Origin: JBIKWN01 sp044376365
GTDB taxonomy: Bacteria; Bdellovibrionota_C; UBA2361; JBIKWN01
DNA length: 8,428 nucleotides
Direction of reading: 5' to 3'
Assembly (NCBI GenBank): GCA_044376365.1
Contig: JBILLA010000110.1
Coordinates: 1 to 8,428, forward strand
Below the pieces are notes generated by a model. The model did not search any database. It had not been told where the DNA came from and saw only the letters and a program-made list of their open reading frames with translations. Made by a program: the position numbers and the translations under genes. How positions within the stretch are numbered: the first letter of the stretch is position 1; every line of letters starts with the position of its first letter. Shown in pieces: positions 1 to 5,008 of this stretch.

Positions 1-628
1 GCGTGAACGTATGAAAGCACTTACCTCAGAAGAAGTTCCATCTATTCAGTCGATGCGACATGAAATTGCAAAACGCACTTGGGATAACGCACAGGTACGA
101 CCTGAATGGGGGCTTGCAGGCAACGCTGCATTTATAGTTGCTGCATTTGATGATAGTAAAGATCTTGACCTTAAAGGTCGATCATTTCTACACCACTATG
201 ACTCTTCGAATGATCACGAAGGTACAACGCTTGAAACTATCTTAACTGCGCCAGCTATCGTTGCAAGTTGGATTAATTTGCAATACTACGGCTCTTCAAT
301 TGCCCCTCACTACTATGGAAGCGGCTTAAAAACTCTGCATAACATCTGCGCAGGCATCGGTGTGATTTGCGGCAATGACGGAGACCTAGCGCCAGGACTC
401 TCAGCACAATCTGTACATACTGGAGCTCAGTTGCAGCATATACCAGTTCGATTGCATATCATTGTTAAAGCAGAGCAAACTCAAATTGATCGAATCATCG
501 CAAAGCATAAAATTCTTCAAGACCTGATTTCAAATGAATGGGTCCTTCTCTTTAGCGCTTCTTCAGGTTTAAAGCATATCGAACAAAGAACAGCTCTTGG
601 AAACTGGATAGTTATCAAAGATCACTAA
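1..628 (+). CDS. dabA: DabA-type inorganic carbon transporter subunit (UPF0753/DUF2309), C-terminal part; 5' end outside window
   Basis: DabA is the cytoplasmic zinc-containing, carbonic-anhydrase-like subunit that works with the membrane subunit DabB (NuoL-like) to accumulate dissolved inorganic carbon. Only the last ~208 residues of a protein that normally has 800-1000 are present. The frame is open to the left edge (Arg-Glu-Arg precedes the Met at 11), so that Met is almost certainly internal. The family signature is clear: RPEWGLAGNAAFI, then GRSFLHHYD, ETILTAPAIVASWINLQYY, a GSG..T.HN segment, and the glycine-rich GIGVICGNDGDLAPGLSAQSV. The zinc-binding Cys/Asp/His residues lie upstream, outside the window, so activity cannot be judged. 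dabB would be expected upstream. No convincing rho-independent terminator follows the stop; the next ~510 bases hold only a transposase remnant. Family identification is strong; the symbol follows family naming. Confidence 0.93.
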   Translation, partial: RERMKALTSEEVPSIQSMRHEIAKRTWDNAQVRPEWGLAGNAAFIVAAFDDSKDLDLKGRSFLHHYDSSNDHEGTTLETILTAPAIVASWINLQYYGSSIAPHYYGSGLKTLHNICAGIGVICGNDGDLAPGLSAQSVHTGAQLQHIPVRLHIIVKAEQTQIDRIIAKHKILQDLISNEWVLLFSASSGLKHIEQRTALGNWIVIKDH

Positions 629-678
629 CCAACACTCTTGTGTGCATGAAGCGAATTTAATCAAACACTATTCCTTCT

Positions 679-945
679 TTAAGATAGTGGCTCATTAGTG
701 ACTTTCATTTTCGAATAATCTTGAGCAAAAGGCCTAAAAGACGTTACATCAGGCTTTTTCTTTCCAAGACGGTAGCCTTTATTGAGTAGACGGGTAGCGT
801 ATTTGCGGATGAATCCCGCATCAGCATTAAACTCATCTAAAATTACTCCTTTTTGTTATTTATTTGCTTTATGATATCGAGACTTAACTGCTTCAAATAA
901 CTCTCTTTTTGTACCTATGCTCATATTTATTTCACTGATTATCAT
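679..945 (-). pseudogene. Transposase N-terminal fragment (integrase-core/ISNCY-like) with in-frame stop
   Basis: Not an intact gene. Reading the reverse strand from an ATG at 945, a good ribosome site (GGAGGG, about 5 nt upstream) leads into MIISEINMSIGTKRELFEAV..., then a TAA at codon 30 (858-856). The same frame continues as QKGVILDEFNADAGFIRKYATRLLNKGYR... to a second TAA at 681-679. The pattern 'TKREL...RY..A.K-stop-QKG.ILDEF...G..RKYA.RLL' matches the N-terminal DNA-binding region of integrase-core transposases of ISNCY-like elements, where the usual text is close to 'KKEKSRILDEFVAVTGYHRKHAIRLL'. About 60 recognisable residues remain. The DDE catalytic core is absent and the last ~25 residues look unrelated. 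One point mutation (Gln or Glu codon to TAA) explains the internal stop. Family assignment is from memory of the motif, not a search. Confidence 0.7.
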
Positions 946-1140
946 TCAACCCTCCGATTTCAGTGAAACGATGTATACCTAAATACTTGAGATTCTTATT
1001 TTTTACCCCCTTCGGTTACCTTTAATTTGGTGCAATTCGAGGTATATCGCAATTCAAAAAATGGATTCTTTTTAAGTAACTAAGTTACTAGATTGGTGCA
1101 TACCATAAATGAATGAATCGTTTTGTAAGAGAATTGTAAT
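946..1140. other. AT-rich intergenic region with two candidate operator-like palindromes
   Basis: No gene is seen here. The stretch contains a 9-bp inverted repeat, TTTCACTGA/TCAGTGAAA (930-938 and 960-968), which spans the start and ribosome site of the transposase remnant. It also holds a 15-bp perfect palindrome at 1075-1089 and two direct copies of TTGGTGCA at 1027-1034 and 1093-1100. The second group lies 40-115 bp before the 293-aa gene and is the natural place for its promoter, but I cannot pick a convincing -35/-10 pair. Confidence 0.4.
1075..1089. promoter_or_regulatory. 15-bp perfect palindrome, possible operator of the 293-aa gene
   Basis: AGTAACT-A-AGTTACT: two 7-base arms around one central base, 51 bp before the ATG at 1141. 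The size and spacing suit a dimeric HTH repressor near a promoter. No regulator gene is identified, so a binding role is inference. Such a palindrome can also arise by chance in AT-rich DNA. Confidence 0.3.
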
Positions 1141-2022
1141 ATGTTTAAATTCAATCAAACCATAGCACAAGCAACCACAAACTACGTCGATTTAATCCTG
1201 GGAACACCTACGGCAGGCGCAGTTGTTAAGGGTGTACTAAACGATAAATTTGATTTTAGTAAGATAGTCCAACTTCAATCATCTAGGGAGATAAGCGATG
1301 AAGGTAGTAAGGCAGTAAGAGCTGCAATCCGATACGCAGAATGGGCTTTAATAAAGAAAAAATTACCAATTGGCGATATTGCAGACATCGGAAATGGCGG
1401 ATTAGTAAGTTTAATTAGCCAAGAACTAGATAAAATAGAAAGAGTAGGATTCTCTGCTAAACGAGACCTTCCCTTCATAAAGTCAGTAAAAAAACTTTGC
1501 TTATTTTCAAAGGACGTGGATGCAATTGCACTGCATGCAAAAAGTGTTTTGGTTGGTAATGAGGGGTATATCACTAGCGAAGTCGGAGTACTCTTAGGCT
1601 ATCTACTTAGAGCAAATAGTCTTACTTTTAATCCTGAAACTTTTCAGCTTGATGTAGTTCCTACAAGTGAACGTCCAAGTAAAGGACTTGAAGTATGGGG
1701 CTTAGTAAAAAGTTTGAATTTAAGGTTAGGCAAAGAATTTGCAAAATTCACAGAAATGACAAACGCTACAAGGATTTCTCAATATGAGATACTGGGACAA
1801 GATTATAAAGCATCTAAAGAGGCAGGTTCTTCAGCGGCTTGGGATAAATTTCTCCATGATAGAGATCCGAATCTTAGCATTATCACCAAAATAGTTAGAA
1901 ATATTTTACCTCCAGAATCACTATTTAAATTGGAAATTAGTCGGGAAGTAGTTGAAGGCGCAGTGGGTATAACGTCTGAAGCGTTACCACTTAAGATTGA
2001 AAAAAATAGAGACAAGAAATGA
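1141..2022 (+). CDS. Hypothetical protein, 293 aa, AT-rich orphan gene; 3' end abuts an IS
   Basis: I do not recognise this protein and assign no function. The composition is that of a real soluble protein: mixed charge, few Cys (one, at about residue 120), no signal peptide, no clear membrane helix. The short stretch LGTPTAGAVVKGVL near residues 20-33 is the only notably hydrophobic part of the N-terminus. Charged, probably helical segments dominate the middle (for example residues 55-75 and 85-115). The C-terminus is lysine-rich (KIEKNRDKK). The ATG start is preceded only by a weak purine stretch (AAGAGA). Codon use is AT-rich like the 3579-4106 gene and unlike the conserved flanks, consistent with horizontal acquisition. 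The TGA stop at 2020-2022 lies 2 bases before the inferred left end of the IS, so the original protein may have been longer. Reverse-strand frames inside it are shadows. Confidence 0.7.
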   Translation: MFKFNQTIAQATTNYVDLILGTPTAGAVVKGVLNDKFDFSKIVQLQSSREISDEGSKAVRAAIRYAEWALIKKKLPIGDIADIGNGGLVSLISQELDKIERVGFSAKRDLPFIKSVKKLCLFSKDVDAIALHAKSVLVGNEGYITSEVGVLLGYLLRANSLTFNPETFQLDVVPTSERPSKGLEVWGLVKSLNLRLGKEFAKFTEMTNATRISQYEILGQDYKASKEAGSSAAWDKFLHDRDPNLSIITKIVRNILPPESLFKLEISREVVEGAVGITSEALPLKIEKNRDKK

Positions 2023-2024
2023 TG

Positions 2025-2044
2025 TGAACCCCGTATTTTAGACA
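2025..2044 (+). repeat. IS3-family left terminal inverted repeat
   Basis: TGAACCCCGTATTTTAGACA. Pairs with the right end at 3226-3244 (15 of 17 bases in the core). It starts two bases after the stop of the 293-aa gene. Confidence 0.75.
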
Positions 2045-2071
2045 CCGACAATTCGTTATATTAGGAGGTGT

Positions 2072-2320
2072 ATGGCAAAGCGATAGTCGAGTGAGATCCG
2101 CACGGAAGTACTTGTCAAGATCCGAGGTGGTAAGCGGGTTACCGAGGTGGCCAAGGAGTACGGCATTAATGACATGACTATCCGTACGTGGCTAGAGCGA
2201 GATACTGAAGTTGGCGGATCGCAAAGCCTAGAGCTTAGCCGTCTAAAAAGGGAGAACGAAGCACTGCTTCGAATTGTAGGGCAGCTGACATACGAGAGTC
2301 GGTTAGCAAAAAAAAATTAA
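2072..2320 (+). pseudogene. IS3-family transposase OrfA (HTH), inactivated by in-frame TAG at codon 5
   Basis: OrfA supplies the helix-turn-helix and leucine-zipper part of the IS3 transposase, fused to OrfB by frameshifting. A near-ideal ribosome site (TTAGGAGGTG) precedes ATG 2072. The frame reads MAKR-stop-SSEIRTEVLVKIRGGKRVTEVAKEYGINDMTIRTWL, then SLELSRLKRENEALLRIVGQL, and ends at TAA 2318-2320. The segment around VTEVAKEYGINDMTIRTWL is the HTH (HTH_Tnp_1 type), and the leucine-heptad stretch LSRLKRENEALLRIV is the coiled coil. The TAG at 2084-2086 replaces what is normally Tyr or Gln (MAKRYSSE.. in relatives, from memory). No good in-frame restart follows until the Met in 'NDM', inside the HTH. 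Everything apart from the stop looks intact, suggesting recent inactivation. Confidence 0.8.
2308..2316 (+). promoter_or_regulatory. Nine-A slippery run at the orfA/orfB overlap
   Basis: Nine consecutive A residues lie where the orfA frame (ending TAA 2318-2320) overlaps the orfB frame (open from 2307). IS3 elements use A-rich sites to make the OrfAB fusion. Here the two frames are related by +1 or -2, so ribosomal -1 slippage alone would not join them. Loss of one A in RNA or DNA would. Confidence 0.55.
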
Positions 2321-2324
2321 TACT

Positions 2325-3221
2325 GTGCAGCAAGCATCCAAAGGGAGCAAAAGCTCCCTTGCGATAGAACTTGGTATTTCAAGAGCCAGTCTGTATTACC
2401 ATCCAAAAATTCCTGAGAAAGACGAATTACTTCGAAAACAGATAGAAGAAGTAATGAGAGCACATCCAGGATACGGGTACCGACGCGTAGCGCTTGCTCT
2501 TGATATTAATCACAAACGCGCAAAGCGCGTGATGAAGAAATTTAATCTAAAGCCGGCACGCAGAGCAAAAACACCAAAGAAACCAGATGATCTCGGAAAA
2601 GCACAAGCACACTATCCTGATATGCTGTCGAAATTATCCCCCATTATTCCGGATTTCGTATGGGTAAGTGACTTTACCTATATAAGCTTTAAAGGCACCT
2701 GGTACTATCTAGCAACTGTGCTTGATGCGTTTTCTGGGATGATACTTGGGTTTAATATATCACGGACGCATGATGCAACTTTTGTAAAACGTGCAATTCA
2801 AAGAGCTGTTACGGTGGTTGGAAAACTCCCGCAGTGGTTCCATTCCGATCAGGGTAGTGAATATCATTCAGATGAAGTTTCTCTGTGCCTAGAGATGCAA
2901 GGAGTTAGTATCTCGATGTCACCAAAGAGTTCCCCTTGGAGAAATGGTGCTCAAGAATCTTTCTTCGGAAGGTTTAAAGTAGAGTTTGGGGACCCAGATA
3001 GATTTCATTCACTTGGTGAATTTCTTGAGGCTATCTATACCCACATTCATTACTTCGCTTACGGACGTATAAAAAATAAATTAAAAATGACGCCTGCTGA
3101 GTTTAGGGAAAATTGGTTTTCCACACATGCACACAGGTATCCACAGGTTATGAGTCTCCCCCCACACCCCCCTCGTACTGCGCCTTCGGCGCAGGGTACA
3201 CGACTACTACTTTTTGAGTAA
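2325..3221 (+). CDS. IS3-family transposase OrfB, DDE integrase core
   Basis: OrfB is the catalytic part of the IS3 transposase (rve domain, RNase H fold), which cuts and joins transposon ends. Numbered from the GTG at 2325, an HTH_21-like segment lies near residues 30-75 (HPGYGYRRVALAL). The catalytic triad is complete: D116 in WVSDFTYI, D175 in HSDQGSEY and E211 in GAQESFF, with exactly 35 residues between the last two (DD35E). The frame is open from 2307, so the natural product is probably an OrfA-OrfB fusion made at the nine-A run 2308-2316. The frame change needed there is +1 (or -2), not the usual -1, which may reflect a one-base change in the run. The last ~30 residues (LPPHPPRTAPSAQG...) look unlike normal OrfB C-termini. 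They coincide with C-runs and a GC-rich hairpin, so they are probably non-conserved read-through. Confidence 0.88.
   Translation: MQQASKGSKSSLAIELGISRASLYYHPKIPEKDELLRKQIEEVMRAHPGYGYRRVALALDINHKRAKRVMKKFNLKPARRAKTPKKPDDLGKAQAHYPDMLSKLSPIIPDFVWVSDFTYISFKGTWYYLATVLDAFSGMILGFNISRTHDATFVKRAIQRAVTVVGKLPQWFHSDQGSEYHSDEVSLCLEMQGVSISMSPKSSPWRNGAQESFFGRFKVEFGDPDRFHSLGEFLEAIYTHIHYFAYGRIKNKLKMTPAEFRENWFSTHAHRYPQVMSLPPHPPRTAPSAQGTRLLLFE
3175..3199 (+). repeat. GC-rich hairpin near the IS 3' end
   Basis: CTGCGCC-TTC-GGCGCAG forms a perfect 7-bp stem with a 3-nt loop. It is extended by GTA (3175-3177) pairing with TAC (3197-3199) across a GG bulge, and follows two C-runs. It sits inside the tail of the orfB reading frame, just before the right inverted repeat. 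No T-tract follows directly, so it is not a standard terminator. It may be a structural element of the IS, or an incoming REP-like palindrome. Confidence 0.5.
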
Positions 3222-3225
3222 TGTT

Positions 3226-3244
3226 TGTCTAAAAAAAGGGGTCA
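3226..3244 (-). repeat. IS3-family right terminal inverted repeat
   Basis: The reverse strand reads TGACCCCTTTTTTTAGACA, matching the left end with two mismatches in the core plus a one-base length difference next to the terminal TG. Confidence 0.75.
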
Positions 3245-3578
3245 TTGACACTTTTCTTCCTTCCTCTTACCAACACTATTCCCTTGGTTAATACCACGAG
3301 ACTAGTAGGTTATCAGATTACATAAAATGTTCATTTTCCAGTGAACCTTTACAGGGCGGACTGCCAGGTGACGAGCTATACACCGAGCCAAAGGATTAAC
3401 AAAAGCTGATAATTACAAACATCAGAATCCTAATAATATGCTAATTAACATCGAAATCCTCAAGAATTTCAGCAAGTTGAAAAATATAGGGGTTATTAGA
3501 ATTATGATATGTTACACCTACAAAATCAGATTTCATAACGGATCTTAGTATTGAAATAATTTGGAGCTATGTACATAT
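3245..3578. other. AT-rich non-coding spacer after the IS; nothing recognised
   Basis: About 330 bases without a supportable gene. A TTGACA at 3245-3250, right outside the IS end, has no good -10 at 16-18 bp. Short inverted repeats (for example CTAATAA/TTATTAG and GAAAT/ATTTC) are within chance for this base composition. A brief open frame (L-T-L-F-F-L-P-L...) from 3245 stops after 26 codons. I could not link it to the 293-aa gene on the other side of the IS. Confidence 0.4.
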
Positions 3579-4106
3579 ATGGTAGATTTTGGTGATAGAC
3601 ATAAAATAGAGTTAACCCTAAAAGACCTAAAACAACTCGATAACTCCAGGCTAGCCATTGCCCTTGATTGCACAGACAGTGAAACACGATCTGCCGTAGA
3701 AAAAATAATTGCGCAGAATCCAAATAAAGATTGGGTGATTGGGGACTTATTAAATCCACAACCCTTATCCCTAAGCTTATCTTTCTACAAAAGCCTTCCC
3801 GAAGAATCAGCCGCAGCCATTGATAAACTAAGAAGAGATTTTTTCGGACGCTACCCAATAGAAAGTTATTCGAGCTTAGAAATTTTAGTATTAAGAGAGA
3901 AAACGATGCCTGCCATTGAGGCACAAAGCCGCAAGTTACTGAATGAACGAAAAATAAATCCCGGACTTTCCAAGATTCTAACTGGCGACCCTCTAAAAAA
4001 AATAATCTTAGACCCTGGAGGTAATTTCGTTCCAATTCGAAAAATTCACATCGATCCTCCAATCACATTAGGCAAATTGCCCAAATTGGGCGATTCTAAT
4101 GATTGA
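3579..4106 (+). CDS. Hypothetical protein, 175 aa, unrecognised; overlaps a downstream short frame
   Basis: I do not recognise this protein. It is soluble-looking, with no signal peptide or membrane helix. It begins MVDFGDRHKIELTLKDLKQL, has a mixed helical middle (SETRSAVEKIIAQ, EESAAAIDKLRRDFF), and ends in a Pro/Gly-rich tail (LDPGGNFVPIRKIHIDPP, GKLPKLGDSND). I prefer ATG 3579, which has GGAG 12 nt upstream, over the in-frame TTG at 3561, which lacks a ribosome site and would add six residues. The AT-rich codon use resembles the 293-aa gene rather than the conserved flanks. Its TGA (4104-4106) overlaps an ATG at 4099 on the same strand, typical of translationally coupled partners such as toxin-antidote or effector-immunity pairs; that role is only inference. 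A reverse-strand frame over the same DNA has a shadow-like composition. Confidence 0.65.
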   Translation: MVDFGDRHKIELTLKDLKQLDNSRLAIALDCTDSETRSAVEKIIAQNPNKDWVIGDLLNPQPLSLSLSFYKSLPEESAAAIDKLRRDFFGRYPIESYSSLEILVLREKTMPAIEAQSRKLLNERKINPGLSKILTGDPLKKIILDPGGNFVPIRKIHIDPPITLGKLPKLGDSND

Positions 4107-4274
4107 CCCAACCAATCAGGATTTAGAACTACTTATAAAAACTTATCAAAAAATATAAGTTTTTTCCCTTTAACCTGGATTGAAGAACATCTTGCACACC
4201 TAGAAGAGCCAAGTTCGAGTAGAAAAAATCCGGAGGAGGAAAATAATTGGTACAATGTAACTTGGATTACCTAA
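4099..4274 (+). pseudogene. Short overlapping gene, apparently frameshifted (~58 codons)
   Basis: From ATG 4099, inside the end of the upstream gene, the sequence reads MIDPTNQDLELLIKTYQKI and stops at TAA 4156-4158. Directly after, in another frame, a normal-looking protein text follows: SFFPLTWIEEHLAHLEEPSSS, then RKNPEEENNWYNVTWIT and TAA at 4272-4274. Joined at the A6 run (4148-4153), the two pieces make one plausible acidic ~58-aa protein. This suggests a one-base indel in a homopolymer, programmed slippage, or a sequencing error. The second piece shares the frame of the upstream gene and is open back to its TGA, so an alternative is that the upstream protein was once longer and TGA is a nonsense mutation. 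I do not recognise the product. The 8-nt overlap with the upstream stop suggests coupled translation. Confidence 0.45.
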
Positions 4275-4483
4275 TACCACACACTTTTTCTCAGAGACCG
4301 CGTGCAATCCTATGTCTACCACATGCATTTTTCGCGTTATCAGCCACCTGTGAAATAGTATTTGCTAACTAACTGAAACAATACACTTTTTTTTCCTCAT
4401 AAGCTTCAAAGCTTAAGGTTTCCTCCCTCGAAATTTTTAAGCTCTTGAGTCACCTAGCCCCCCTGTGGTCTCATACCACCTGT
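4275..4483. other. Spacer before the DUF5658-type gene; no clear promoter or terminator
   Basis: Contains a T8 run followed by the inverted repeat TAAGCTT-CA-AAGCTTA (4400-4415). The loop is too small and the T-run is on the wrong side for a forward terminator. No convincing promoter hexamer pair was found, although the transcript for the next gene must start here or upstream. Confidence 0.35.
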
Positions 4484-4885
4484 ATGTCGTCGGCAGAAAC
4501 GAGCCAAATTATTGATTCTACACGTATTTCGCTCCTTCTTGAGGAGTCTCTTTCTACGTCAGTACAGGCTGCTACTCCGCTCTCTTGGCTATCTGCGCCC
4601 TTCCTTGTCTTAGTACTTTTTCAACTACTCGATCTGCAGCTTACCCTCCATGGAATCTCAGCATTCGGTAGCTCAATTGAGGGCAACCCTCTTATCTCGA
4701 TGCTCTTCCCCCTGCTTGGTACCACCGCATCGCTTGTCGTTGTCAAAATGATTGCAATAACTCTCGTCCTTGGGCTTTCTGCACTCTCTGGACGTGTTCG
4801 GTGGCTTCCTGCTGCAATTTGGAGCCTTAATTGTGTCTATGGTATAGCTGCAATTATCCCCTGGTCTTTGCTGCTTTTCGCATAA
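4484..4885 (+). CDS. DUF5658-type small integral membrane protein
   Basis: This is a small inner-membrane protein of unknown function. Counting from the upstream TTG at 4445, three hydrophobic helices are predicted at about residues 48-70, 86-112 and 120-146. Helix 1 contains the family-typical Asp and Thr (FQLLDLQLTLHG). A loop motif, IEGNPLISMLFPLLG, follows, then helix 2 with a buried Lys (VVVKMIAITLVLGLSAL), a short basic loop (GRVRW) and helix 3 ending at the C-terminus. This arrangement (LLD..T, EGNP, VKM...) is what I recall of DUF5658 proteins. ATG 4484 gives 133 residues and removes an unlikely His/Cys-rich leader; TTG 4445 would give 146. Neither start has a good ribosome site. The next gene begins about 120 bp downstream on the same strand, so they may or may not be co-transcribed. 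Confidence 0.7.
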   Translation: MSSAETSQIIDSTRISLLLEESLSTSVQAATPLSWLSAPFLVLVLFQLLDLQLTLHGISAFGSSIEGNPLISMLFPLLGTTASLVVVKMIAITLVLGLSALSGRVRWLPAAIWSLNCVYGIAAIIPWSLLLFA

Positions 4886-4966
4886 CATCGTCACAATAAA
4901 ATCCCTTATGTTTTCGTTTTCTTAGCACGACCTATTAATCGATAGTGTCATAATAAGGGAGCTACC

Positions 4967-4991
4967 AGATTTCTTGTCTGACAAGAGATCT
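4967..4991. promoter_or_regulatory. 25-bp near-perfect palindrome before the HDOD gene
   Basis: Two 12-base arms (AGATTTCTTGTC and GACAAGAGATCT) with one mismatch surround a central T. The right arm contains the AAGAG that could serve as ribosome site for a TTG start at 4994. It could be a dimer operator, or an RNA hairpin that hides the translation start. It lies just downstream of a CATAAT -10-like hexamer at 4949-4954, which has no matching -35. Confidence 0.55.
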
Positions 4992-5008
4992 CATTGCTCG
5001 AATGCAAC

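Larger units (their letters stand above)
2025..3244 (+). mobile_element. IS3-family insertion sequence, about 1.22 kb, degenerate
   Basis: The element has orfA (HTH) and orfB (DDE integrase core) in different frames and imperfect terminal inverted repeats. Fifteen of 17 bases match between ACCCCGTATTTTAGACA at 2028-2044 and the reverse complement of 3226-3242. The ends appear to be TGA(A)CCCC...GGGGTCA. A length of ~1.2 kb is normal for IS3. No matching direct repeat of 3-5 bp flanks these ends, so the exact borders are approximate, or the insertion is old or rearranged. OrfA carries a nonsense codon, which should make the copy immobile unless helped in trans. Confidence 0.85.

Noticed and set aside
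666..689. CACTAT/ATAGTG hairpin after dabA as terminator
   Set aside because: Six AT-rich pairs with a 12-nt loop and no T-tract; too weak to call.
3117..3145. Two DnaA-box-like sites (TTTTCCACA and GTATCCACA), possible origin
   Set aside because: Each has one mismatch to TTATCCACA. They lie inside the transposase frame, with no dnaA/repA gene or further boxes nearby, so they are likely coincidence.
2020..3250. Target-site duplication around the IS
   Set aside because: Bases flanking the inferred ends do not match for 3, 4 or 5 bp under any border choice I tried.
3245..3273. Outward promoter at the IS right end (TTGACA)
   Set aside because: The -35 is perfect but the hexamer 17 bp downstream (TACCAA) is a poor -10, and no gene starts close by.
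664..3282. 11-bp direct repeat AACACTATTCC at 664 and 3272 as island borders
   Set aside because: Matches of this length are expected by chance in a window of this size, and similarity does not extend outward.
3526..4062. Reverse-strand frame of 178 codons over the 175-aa gene
   Set aside because: Its composition is rich in Phe, Leu, Trp and Cys as expected of an antisense shadow. The forward frame has a normal composition, a GGAG site and an overlap with a following frame.
4400..4415. TAAGCTT-CA-AAGCTTA as a rho-independent terminator
   Set aside because: The loop is only two bases if fully paired, the stem is AT-rich, and the T-run precedes rather than follows it.
4902..4960. Inverted repeat TCCCTTA/TAAGGGA before the HDOD gene
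   Set aside because: Seven-base arms 45 bp apart are near chance level, and the 4967-4991 palindrome is a far stronger signal.
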